11,658 nucleotides of DNA from DAOTVS01 sp034436375 (GTDB taxonomy: Bacteria > Chloroflexota > Anaerolineae > SpSt-313): contig DAOTVS010000156.1 of the NCBI GenBank assembly GCA_034436375.1, positions 1-11,658 on the forward strand, written 5' to 3'. How positions within the stretch are numbered: the stretch's first letter is position 1; the number at the start of each line of letters is the position of its first letter. The notes below the pieces were generated by a model. That model ran no database searches and was not told the DNA's origin. It saw nothing but the letters and a program-made list of their open reading frames with translations. Both the position numbers and the translations under genes were made by a program. Shown piece after piece: positions 6,249-11,658 of the stretch.

Positions 6249-9041
6249 CTACTGAATCGTAAACGTCTGCACCCACTCGGGCTGCGGAGGCGCCTGCTGC
6301 GCATCCAGCTGGCTCCGCCACTGGTCATCGGTGAGGCGCTCGCTGGCGGGCCAGGGGAACTCATAGTAGGAATAGACCCCACCTTCCGCCAGGTAGAGCT
6401 TGCCCCCCGCTTCGATCACCACATAGATATGCCCGATGCGCCCCGTCGCCTCTTCCAGCACGCTGGGGCCGCCTGTGGTCACATCGGTAATGACCGCGGC
6501 CTGGGCGCCATTCAGCTGATTCGCCCCTACCGGCCCATCGGCGGCAGCGAGGGTCAGACTCTGCAATTCGTCGCCATAGTTGCCGATGAACGTTTCCTCA
6601 TCACTGGTGAGCGTCTGCCCGGCCAGCTCATGCTCGGCAATGGTCTGCAGCTGCGCCAGCATGCTCTGCAGTTGCTCCAGCGCCGCCCGGTCCGCCGGCT
6701 CGAGCAGCGAGCGGCTGGAGAGGCCGTTCTCCGTCATCTGGGTCAGGGCGGCCAGACGGGCATAGAGCTCGGGATCGGGCTCCACATAGCCCGGAGCGCC
6801 CACAGCCAACGGCGCCGCCACGCCTGTATCGTTCGCCTGCTTGGCAGAGAGCACCGTATCATGCTTGAGCTCGGCCCAACTCCCCAGCATGGTCTGCAGG
6901 TCTTTGCGCGCCCAGGCCTGCGTGCGCATAAATGCCGGATAGCGGGCATCCTTGGCGTCTACGAGAGGCTGGAGGGCGCTCAATGTGCCCCAATACAAGT
7001 TCTGCGTCCAGGCTGCCTGGGGCAGGGCGCTCAGAGACTGGCGCACCTGGGCCATCTGCGCCGGGTAGCGATCATAGGCCGTCTCGCCCTCGTCTGTGAG
7101 CGCCTGGTAGGCCTCGTCGGAGCCCATCGCCGCCGCCAGGTCGAGCCCCTGCGGCAGGATGCGAGGCTTGCTCTGCGTGCCGACGTGATCCCATGTCAAC
7201 TGGCCCAACACATCGGCATCCAGCGCATAGCGAGGCCCCATAAAGCGCCAGCCGAGAGAGGCCGCAGCCGGGTCCTGGCCCGGCTCAACCCACACCGAGT
7301 TGATCTTGGGCGCCGGAAACGCCCTGGCTGAATTGATAAAGACGTTCAGCCGCCCTTCGTCGGCAAAGAAGAGCGGGTCGCTACTCAGCCCGCCAAAGAG
7401 CGAGGTGCACAGGTTGCGATAGTCATAGGCGTTCAGGTCATCGGTGTGGCCCACGAAAAAGGTCATCGGCTCGTAGATGGATTCCCAAACGCCAAAGGCC
7501 TGCTGGCTGCCCACACGGGTGTTGGCCAGGATCTGCACGATGATGAGCGCCGTGCGCGTTTCCTCGCGGTCGCTCAAGCGCAGGTTGACAGAACCGTACC
7601 ATGTCATGGCCTCAAAGTAGCCCGCCAACGCCGGGTCGGCGGCATAGTGGCCGCGAGGCTCGAACTGGGAATAGTCCTGGAGATGCGCTTCGGCGCCGGG
7701 CCGCGCAAAGAGGGGCGAAGCGGCCACCCCCTGGTGCGCTGCAATCAGGCTCAGTTCCTGCTGGACCGTGCTTTGCACCGCAGACGGGATGGCGGCCTGG
7801 GGGTCCTGCAGGCGCACGGCCACCGCAAAAAAGGCCAGTGCGCGGGCAGCCGCACCCTCTGCGGCGCTGCCCTGGGCGCCCTGATAGGCCGACTGGGCCG
7901 ACGCCAGCAGCGCCTGGCTCAGCCTGAGCAGGGCGGGCGCCAGTTGCTCGCGCTCGGCCGTGCGCTGCACCTTGCCCATAAGCAGTTGATAGGCGTACAG
8001 CGCCGAATCGCTGGTGACAAAGATGGACCGTCCCTGGCCGCGCAGAGTGCGGTAGGTCTGATCGAACGTCTGCTCCGTGCCCGGCGCCACGAAAAAGCCG
8101 TTGGCGGCCAGGGCGTCCTGCTGCGTGGGCGTCAGGTTGTGCTGATCCAGCCCCGACACCGTCGAGAGGTCCAGGGGCAACGAGTAACCGCGGTAACTGC
8201 CAGGCAGGCTCACCGATCCAGGCGAGTAGGGGGCAAAGGGTAGGTCGGAACGGGTAGGGGTGATGCCCACATCGTAACGCAGGGTCGAGAGCACGGCGTC
8301 AAAGAGGGCCATGTAGAGGGTATCTTCCGCGCCGCCCAGAAGATGATATTCCACCAGGCCCACCACATCGCGCCGGGCCTCGGGCACAATCACCACCAGG
8401 CTCGGGTTTCCCTGCGCCCCCTGCCACACGTGACGCTCGCCCTGCACTGGGCCTACGGTCACCGATCCCATCTGCACCGAGCCCGTGAGGTCGCGCCCGG
8501 GCGCCTGGTGCAGCAGGCGCAGGGTGCGCCCCCCGGCCTGGATATCGATCGCCTCGGGGTCCCCTGGCGTCTGCGGCTCCTGCAAGATCACCTGCCACGA
8601 TTGTGGGTAGCGGAAGGTGATGCCCCACGAAAGCAGTCTGTACTCCTGCCAGGTCGATTGGTCGTTCTCACTGCCGTTCAGCGTGCGCGGCAGCAGTGTG
8701 GGCGCCATGCTGCCCGCGGCGGCCAGTGCCGTTGGGGCCGCCCCTCCGCTAACCCGAGGCACCAAGGCTTCAGCCGAAGCCTCTGCCGGGGTTGCCAGGT
8801 CGCTGCCCGCAGCAGTGGTTGTGGTGATGCCCCCGCGGGCGGAGGCGCTCCGCGTGACGACGGGCGACGGCGTCTGTGGGAGGTCGGCCCGGGTCGTGAG
8901 TGCCGGTGGCAAAGTGGACGTGGCGCGCGATTGGCCGACGATCGAAACCGCGCTGCCCGGCTGCAGGCTGCTCAGGAGTGCCGCGACAATCAGCACCCCC
9001 AGCCCCAGTGTCGCGCCGAGTTTGCGGATACGCCAATCCAT
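6249..9041 (-). CDS. Exported DUF3160 protein with an additional N-terminal domain
   Basis: A 930-residue protein of unknown function, probably outside the cytoplasmic membrane. An N-terminal hydrophobic segment (about 10-27) acts as signal peptide or anchor; there is no lipobox cysteine. A Ser/Thr/Ala/Pro-rich stretch (about 34-125) follows. Residues about 130-256 (WGITFRYPQSWQV and onward) resemble PsbP-like surface domains. From about 303 to 925 it matches DUF3160 as I recall it: VTSDSALYAYQLL (342-354), DYSQFEPRGHY (456-466), YFEAMTWYG (475-483), a GWRFMGPRY block (597-605), SWAELKHDTVL (721-731), and YLAEGGVYSYYEF (883-895). The ATG at 9041 has GGGGGAGG 5 nt upstream. It is transcribed alone, towards the convergent AbrB-like gene. 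No catalytic function can be assigned. The domain call rests on recalled family motifs. Confidence 0.85.
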   Translation of the reverse strand: MDWRIRKLGATLGLGVLIVAALLSSLQPGSAVSIVGQSRATSTLPPALTTRADLPQTPSPVVTRSASARGGITTTTAAGSDLATPAEASAEALVPRVSGGAAPTALAAAGSMAPTLLPRTLNGSENDQSTWQEYRLLSWGITFRYPQSWQVILQEPQTPGDPEAIDIQAGGRTLRLLHQAPGRDLTGSVQMGSVTVGPVQGERHVWQGAQGNPSLVVIVPEARRDVVGLVEYHLLGGAEDTLYMALFDAVLSTLRYDVGITPTRSDLPFAPYSPGSVSLPGSYRGYSLPLDLSTVSGLDQHNLTPTQQDALAANGFFVAPGTEQTFDQTYRTLRGQGRSIFVTSDSALYAYQLLMGKVQRTAEREQLAPALLRLSQALLASAQSAYQGAQGSAAEGAAARALAFFAVAVRLQDPQAAIPSAVQSTVQQELSLIAAHQGVAASPLFARPGAEAHLQDYSQFEPRGHYAADPALAGYFEAMTWYGSVNLRLSDREETRTALIIVQILANTRVGSQQAFGVWESIYEPMTFFVGHTDDLNAYDYRNLCTSLFGGLSSDPLFFADEGRLNVFINSARAFPAPKINSVWVEPGQDPAAASLGWRFMGPRYALDADVLGQLTWDHVGTQSKPRILPQGLDLAAAMGSDEAYQALTDEGETAYDRYPAQMAQVRQSLSALPQAAWTQNLYWGTLSALQPLVDAKDARYPAFMRTQAWARKDLQTMLGSWAELKHDTVLSAKQANDTGVAAPLAVGAPGYVEPDPELYARLAALTQMTENGLSSRSLLEPADRAALEQLQSMLAQLQTIAEHELAGQTLTSDEETFIGNYGDELQSLTLAAADGPVGANQLNGAQAAVITDVTTGGPSVLEEATGRIGHIYVVIEAGGKLYLAEGGVYSYYEFPWPASERLTDDQWRSQLDAQQAPPQPEWVQTFTIQ

Positions 9042-9083
9042 ACCAGCCTCCCCCAGGCAGCCCCCCTTCTGGCTGCATTGTAC

Positions 9084-9094
9084 ATAATATCATA
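9084..9094 (-). promoter_or_regulatory. Possible -10 region for the DUF3160 gene
   Basis: Reading leftward, TATGAT (9094-9089) and the overlapping TATTAT (9089-9084) are good -10 boxes in an AT-rich patch about 43-53 nt before the ATG. No convincing -35 box lies 16-18 bp upstream of either, so this is a weak call. Confidence 0.25.
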
Positions 9095-9193
9095 GCTTTA
9101 CAGGCCAGTACGTTGTAGACGTAGAGGGAGGTGCTTTGGTTCCGGGGAGAGCTTCAAATTGAGTAAATGAGTTTTGGCAGATACACGGGGAAG

Positions 9194-9285
9194 GGATTGA
9201 GGGAACTCGCGGGGACTTGTCCAGCGGCGTCATGATTGCCTCGTTTCTCGTGTCCCCCTCAATTCCCGCGGGTTCCCTCAGTTCC
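9194..9285. repeat. Imperfect inverted repeat between the DUF951 and DUF3160 genes
   Basis: The left arm (9194-9219) has the core GAGGGAACTCGCGGG. The right arm (9260-9285, reverse strand) has GAGGGAACCCGCGGG, one difference in 15, with related flanks (ATTG/CTTG types). The loop is about 45 nt. The right arm overlaps the end of the DUF951 reading frame and supplies its last codons. It may act as an RNA stem after DUF951. No T-run follows. Confidence 0.7.
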
Positions 9286-9483
9286 CTCGTCCTCCCCCGC
9301 CTGCCTGACCATCAGCTTGGCCCGGCGGCGAAACTCGTCGCGCGGCAGCATCACCCGGCGGCCGCAGCCTAAGCAGCGCAGGCCGATATCGGCGCCCACG
9401 CGCGTGATCTGCCAGTCGGTCGCGCCACAGGGGTGGGGCTTGCGCAGGCGCACGATATCGCCGGGGTGCACATCAATCAACAT
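9259..9483 (-). CDS. DUF951 family zinc-ribbon-like protein
   Basis: A 74-residue protein whose first 58 residues match the small, conserved DUF951 family: HPGDIVRLRKPHPCG (6-20), WQITRVGADIGLRCLGCG (24-41) and a basic stretch ending RRRAK. Cys19, Cys37 and Cys40, with His17 a possible fourth ligand, could form a metal site. The cellular function of the family is unknown to me. The ATG at 9483 follows GGAGGG with about 6 nt spacing. The tail GEDEGTEGTRGN (63-74) is unlike the family and is encoded by the right arm of an intergenic inverted repeat, which also supplies the TGA stop. The protein seems to have gained a tail by repeat insertion. It is transcribed from its own promoter, divergent from the phosphohexomutase gene. 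Confidence 0.88.
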   Translation of the reverse strand: MLIDVHPGDIVRLRKPHPCGATDWQITRVGADIGLRCLGCGRRVMLPRDEFRRRAKLMVRQAGEDEGTEGTRGN

Positions 9484-9500
9484 GGGGCGCCCTCCGGGAA

Positions 9501-9522
9501 TGATACGTGATACGTGACGCGT
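9501..9522 (+). repeat. Heptamer tandem repeat upstream of the phosphohexomutase gene
   Basis: Three 7-bp units TGATACG, TGATACG, TGACGCG (9501-9521) plus a final T. They lie in the predicted leader of the DUF951 mRNA. The same heptamer family, in the same orientation, recurs at the end of the phosphohexomutase gene (11135-11155). A CCGGC/GCCGG hairpin (9525-9538) follows directly. Confidence 0.8.
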
Positions 9523-9596
9523 AACCGGCGCACGCCGGGGTATATGCCGTAAATAGCGGGCAACAGGTTAACATAGCAGCGACCTCCATTGCCGTC

Positions 9597-9624
9597 ATTC
9601 TAGGGGTAGAAAGGGGGTTGTCAA
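9597..9624 (-). promoter_or_regulatory. Predicted promoter of the DUF951 gene
   Basis: Reading leftward, a perfect -35 TTGACA (9624-9619), a 16-bp spacer and a -10 TAGAAT (9602-9597, 5 of 6 consensus). Transcription would start near 9590, giving a leader of about 107 nt that carries the heptamer repeat and a short GC hairpin. Confidence 0.55.
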
Positions 9625-9654
9625 ATAGCGGCGCGCATACCAGGGCACTCTTCC

Positions 9655-9682
9655 TTGACAAACCTCCGATCCTGCTCATAAT
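9655..9682 (+). promoter_or_regulatory. Predicted promoter of the phosphohexomutase gene
   Basis: A perfect -35 TTGACA (9655-9660), a 16-bp spacer and a -10 CATAAT (9677-9682, 5 of 6 consensus). Transcription would start near 9689. It diverges from the DUF951 promoter, with 30 bp between the two -35 boxes. Confidence 0.6.
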
Positions 9683-9715
9683 GTGCCCATCTGTAGCAGA
9701 GCGAGGAGATATTCA

Positions 9716-11137
9716 ATGACGACCATCAAATTCGGCACCGACGGCTGGCGGGCAGGGATTGCAGAGGACTATACCTTTGCCAACGTGCGCCTGATCACGC
9801 AGGGCGTGGCCGACTATTTGCACGCCCATGGCCTGGCGGAGCGGGGCATGATTGTGGGCTATGATTCGCGCTTCCGCTCCGACGACTTTGCCCGGGCCGT
9901 GGCCGAGGTGCTGGCGGGCAACGGCATCAAGAGCTACGTCTGCAACGCGCCCACACCCACGCCGGTCAGCTCCTATGCCATTTTGGATCGCAAGACGGCG
10001 GGCGGGATCAATATCACGGCCAGCCACAACCCCTATACCGATAACGGCTACAAGCTGCGCTCGGAGTATGGCGGCGCGGCCGCGCCCGAGGTGTTGACCG
10101 AGGTCGAGGGGCGCATCAAGGCGGTCAGCGAGGTGCGCAGCCTGCCCCTGGATGAGGCGACTGCGAAAGGCCTGAGCGAGCCTTTTGACCCGGCGCCGCC
10201 CTACATCGCCCATATCTCCACTCTGGTGGATATAGGGCGCCTGCGCGGGGCCGGCATGCACGTGGCGCTGGACCCGATGTGGGGCGTGGGCGTGGGCTGG
10301 TTCCCCCGCCTGATCGGCGGCGGCTGCACCCGCCTGACGGCCATCCATGATGGGCAGAACCCCAACTTTCCGGATATGCACCGGCCCGAGCCCATCCCCC
10401 CCAACCTCGATCGTCTCGAGCGCACCGTGCGCGAGATTGGGGCCAGTGTGGGTGTGGCGAACGACGGCGACGCCGACCGCCTGGGCATCGTCGATGAGCA
10501 GGGGCGCTTTATCAACCAGCTCCAGGTCTATGCCCTGCTTGCCCTCTACCTGCTGGAGGTGCGCGGCTGGCGCGGCCCTCTGGTCAAGACCGTCACGACC
10601 ACCATGATGGCGCGCAAGCTGGGGCAGATCTACAATGTGCCCGTATATGAGACGGGCGTCGGATTCAAGTTCGTGGCGCCCAAGATGCTGGAGACCAACG
10701 CCATCATGGGCGGCGAGGAATCGGGCGGGTTCGCCTTCCGCGGCCACCTGCCAGAGCGTGACGGCATCCTGGCGGGGCTTTTCTTCCTGGACCTGATGGT
10801 GCAGAAGAATATGTCGCCCTCACAGCTCTTGGGTGATCTCTTCAGCAAGGTGGGCCCGCACTACTATGATCGTATCGATACCCATCTCGACCCGGATGAA
10901 AAGGCGGCCATCATGGAGCGCGTCCGCAATGCCCGCCCCGCCACGGTCGATGGCCTGCCCGTAACCGAGATCGACACCTCCGACGGCTTCCGCTACATCC
11001 TTGGCGACCAAGGCTGGCTGCTCATCCGCTTCTCCGGCACCGAGGCTGTGCTGCGGGTCTATACCGAGACCACCGAGAAAGACAAGGTGCAGTCCATCCT
11101 CGATGCCGGGCTCAAGATTGCCGGCGTGGAAAAGTGA
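9716..11137 (+). CDS. Phosphoglucomutase/phosphomannomutase family protein (alpha-D-phosphohexomutase)
   Basis: A cytoplasmic enzyme that interconverts hexose 1- and 6-phosphates through a phosphoserine. The 473-residue product has all four family motifs: active-site TASHNP with Ser103 (101-106), metal-binding DGDADR (250-255), sugar-recognition GEESGG (333-338) and phosphate-binding RFSGTE (438-443). The N-terminus KFGTDGWRAGI is also typical. The ATG at 9716 follows GAGGAG (9703-9708) by 7 nt and lies about 27 nt after the predicted transcription start; an in-frame start at 9683 would lie inside the promoter. Family members use glucose, mannose or N-acetylglucosamine phosphates, and the sequence does not let me choose. 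The GEESGG loop is the form usual in glucose/mannose enzymes. It is monocistronic here. Its stop codon forms the first bases of a heptamer repeat. Confidence 0.93.
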   Translation: MTTIKFGTDGWRAGIAEDYTFANVRLITQGVADYLHAHGLAERGMIVGYDSRFRSDDFARAVAEVLAGNGIKSYVCNAPTPTPVSSYAILDRKTAGGINITASHNPYTDNGYKLRSEYGGAAAPEVLTEVEGRIKAVSEVRSLPLDEATAKGLSEPFDPAPPYIAHISTLVDIGRLRGAGMHVALDPMWGVGVGWFPRLIGGGCTRLTAIHDGQNPNFPDMHRPEPIPPNLDRLERTVREIGASVGVANDGDADRLGIVDEQGRFINQLQVYALLALYLLEVRGWRGPLVKTVTTTMMARKLGQIYNVPVYETGVGFKFVAPKMLETNAIMGGEESGGFAFRGHLPERDGILAGLFFLDLMVQKNMSPSQLLGDLFSKVGPHYYDRIDTHLDPDEKAAIMERVRNARPATVDGLPVTEIDTSDGFRYILGDQGWLLIRFSGTEAVLRVYTETTEKDKVQSILDAGLKIAGVEK

Positions 11138-11155
11138 CGCGTGATGCGTGACCTG
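11135..11155 (+). repeat. Heptamer tandem repeat overlapping the phosphohexomutase stop codon
   Basis: Units TGACGCG, TGATGCG and TGACCTG follow each other without gaps. The TGA of the first unit is the stop codon of the phosphohexomutase. This is the same family as 9501-9522 on the other side of the gene. Confidence 0.75.
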
Positions 11156-11160
11156 TAAGG

Positions 11161-11205
11161 CGGCGCCCGCACGACAGAGTTATCCACTCGATTGTGCGGG
11201 CGCCG
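11161..11205 (+). terminator. Perfect 12-bp inverted repeat after the phosphohexomutase gene
   Basis: CGGCGCCCGCAC (11161-11172) and GTGCGGGCGCCG (11194-11205) are exact complements around a 21-nt loop, 23 bp after the stop codon. The stem is strong enough to stall transcription, but only TT follows it, so it is not a classical T-tract terminator. A terminator role is inferred from position and stem strength. Confidence 0.5.
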
Positions 11206-11207
11206 TT

Positions 11208-11267
11208 CGTACCGCTCATCCGCACTCCCCAACTTGTAGGGGCGTCTCCGCTCCTCACATGAGCACC
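11208..11267 (+). repeat. Hairpin repeat copy A
   Basis: It aligns over its length with copy B 81 bp further on (shared CGTACC, ACTC, TCCG, TCCCCA, GCGTCTC, CGCTCC and ATGA blocks). Its centre TCCCCAACTTGTAGGGGCG forms a CCCC/GGGG hairpin. Confidence 0.75.
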
Positions 11268-11288
11268 TAACCCTGCCCAGGCACGCCC

Positions 11289-11346
11289 CGTACCACTCGT
11301 CCGGAATCCCCAGCGTGCTGGAGCGTCTCTGCGCTCCATGAACACG
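11289..11346 (+). repeat. Hairpin repeat copy B
   Basis: A direct copy of A with an offset of 81 bp. Its core (11299-11332) is also the left arm of a 34-bp inverted repeat with copy C. The centre CCCCAGCGTGCTGGAG has one mismatch in its stem. Confidence 0.8.
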
Positions 11347-11414
11347 GGCGCTCGCTACTTGCCGAGATACCACCTCAGCCATATCGTCACCAAGCACCTC
11401 CTGCAAAAAGCAGG

Positions 11415-11448
11415 GCAGAGACGCCCCAGCACGCTGGGGATTCCGGAC
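11415..11448 (-). repeat. Hairpin repeat copy C, inverted
   Basis: The reverse complement of 11415-11448 matches 11299-11332 at 33 of 34 positions. The one difference restores pairing in the central hairpin (CCCCAGC with GCTGGGG). Arms B and C enclose 82 bp. Confidence 0.85.
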
Positions 11449-11526
11449 AGGGTTGGACGCCAACAAAAGGAGATCTGGATTGGCAGCACGGTCAAATATC
11501 CGGCGCAACTGCAGGCCCACTAACAG

Positions 11527-11571
11527 CCGGAATCTCCAGCGCGTTGGAGCGCGGAGTCTCTAACTTGTTAG
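11527..11571 (+). repeat. Hairpin repeat copy D with an attached second small hairpin
   Basis: CCGGAATCTCCAGCGCGTTGG (11527-11547, written here only as a guide to the CCGGAATC start and CTCCA/TGGAG stem) is followed by a GTCTC element and then CTAACTTGTTAG (11560-11571), itself a perfect CTAAC/GTTAG hairpin. The stem differs from copy C by paired changes. Confidence 0.7.
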
Positions 11572-11658
11572 TACTGCAACCGCACTTGATCCAGCCGGCT
11601 CCCGGTAACAGCCGGCCAAGGTGCTGTGCGCCTGCCCGGCTCTGACCCGGGAGGGGGG

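Larger units (their letters stand above)
11138..11658. other. Repeat-rich non-coding region, 521 bp to the right edge
   Basis: I find no credible gene here. The longest open frame (minus, 11059-11520) runs through the inverted repeats and into the end of the phosphohexomutase, and its translation mostly repeats the same repeat-encoded words. The region holds the heptamers, the 12-bp inverted repeat at 11161-11205 and the hairpin repeat family at 11208-11571. The last 85 bases hold a second copy of TAACAGCCGG (11606-11615; the first is at 11521-11530) and GC-rich runs, with nothing I recognise. Confidence 0.7.

Noticed and set aside
9713..10747. Long open frame on the minus strand, 344 codons
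   Set aside because: It is antisense to the phosphohexomutase, whose four signature motifs prove the plus frame.
11289..11448. 34-bp inverted repeat considered as the ends of an insertion sequence
   Set aside because: Only 82 bp lie between the arms, there is no transposase, and further related copies lie outside the pair (A and D). It fits a dispersed hairpin repeat better than an insertion sequence, although a tiny non-autonomous element cannot be excluded.
11059..11520. Minus-strand open frame of 153 codons to the right of the phosphohexomutase
   Set aside because: It overlaps the end of the phosphohexomutase and translates repeat copies A to C into related words (STLGIPDE, YKLGSADE); there is no promoter or ribosome site. 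It is read as a repeat artefact.

Overview
The window is GC-rich, densely coded bacterial chromosome. The gene content suggests a member of the Chloroflexota (Chloroflexi) or a close relative. It has a DUF951 protein, a large secreted DUF3160 protein, a lipoprotein-type LCP enzyme, a MurE-like ligase with non-canonical motifs, and several families of short degenerate intergenic repeats. The lineage is inferred from protein resemblance recalled from memory, not from a search.

Layout, left to right. (1) 1-2739, minus: a nearly complete P2A-type (SERCA-like) cation-transporting ATPase whose C-terminal end runs off the left edge. (2) 2740-3038: its promoter, then two arrays of short repeats in opposite orientation with a strong hairpin between them. 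(3) 3039-5919, minus: a three-gene cell-envelope operon. In transcription order it is a 104-aa protein of unknown function, a MurE-type muramyl-peptide ligase, and an LCP-family (LytR-CpsA-Psr) lipoprotein whose GTG start overlaps the murE stop. (4) 5920-6089: two divergent sigma70-like promoters. The rightward one has a perfect 14-bp palindrome over its -10 box. (5) 6090-6245, plus: a 51-aa SpoVT/AbrB-type DNA-binding protein with no toxin partner and an apparently shortened tail. (6) 6249-9041, minus: a 930-aa exported DUF3160 protein with an extra N-terminal domain. (7) 9259-9483, minus: a DUF951 zinc-ribbon-like protein. (8) 9484-9715: divergent promoters and a heptamer repeat. (9) 9716-11137, plus: a phosphoglucomutase/phosphomannomutase-family enzyme with all four signature motifs. 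(10) 11138-11658: no gene; heptamer repeats, a perfect 12-bp inverted repeat, and at least four copies of a hairpin-forming repeat family.

Much of the content concerns the cell surface. MurE makes a peptidoglycan precursor, LCP enzymes attach anionic glycopolymers to the wall, and the phosphohexomutase can supply hexose-1-phosphates for glycan synthesis. I see no phage, CRISPR, rRNA, tRNA or intact mobile element. No clearly novel multi-gene system is visible. The points most worth following are the palindrome-controlled divergent promoter region beside the orphan AbrB gene, the unusual MurE specificity motif, and the repeat families that reach into gene ends (the pgm stop codon and the DUF951 C-terminus).
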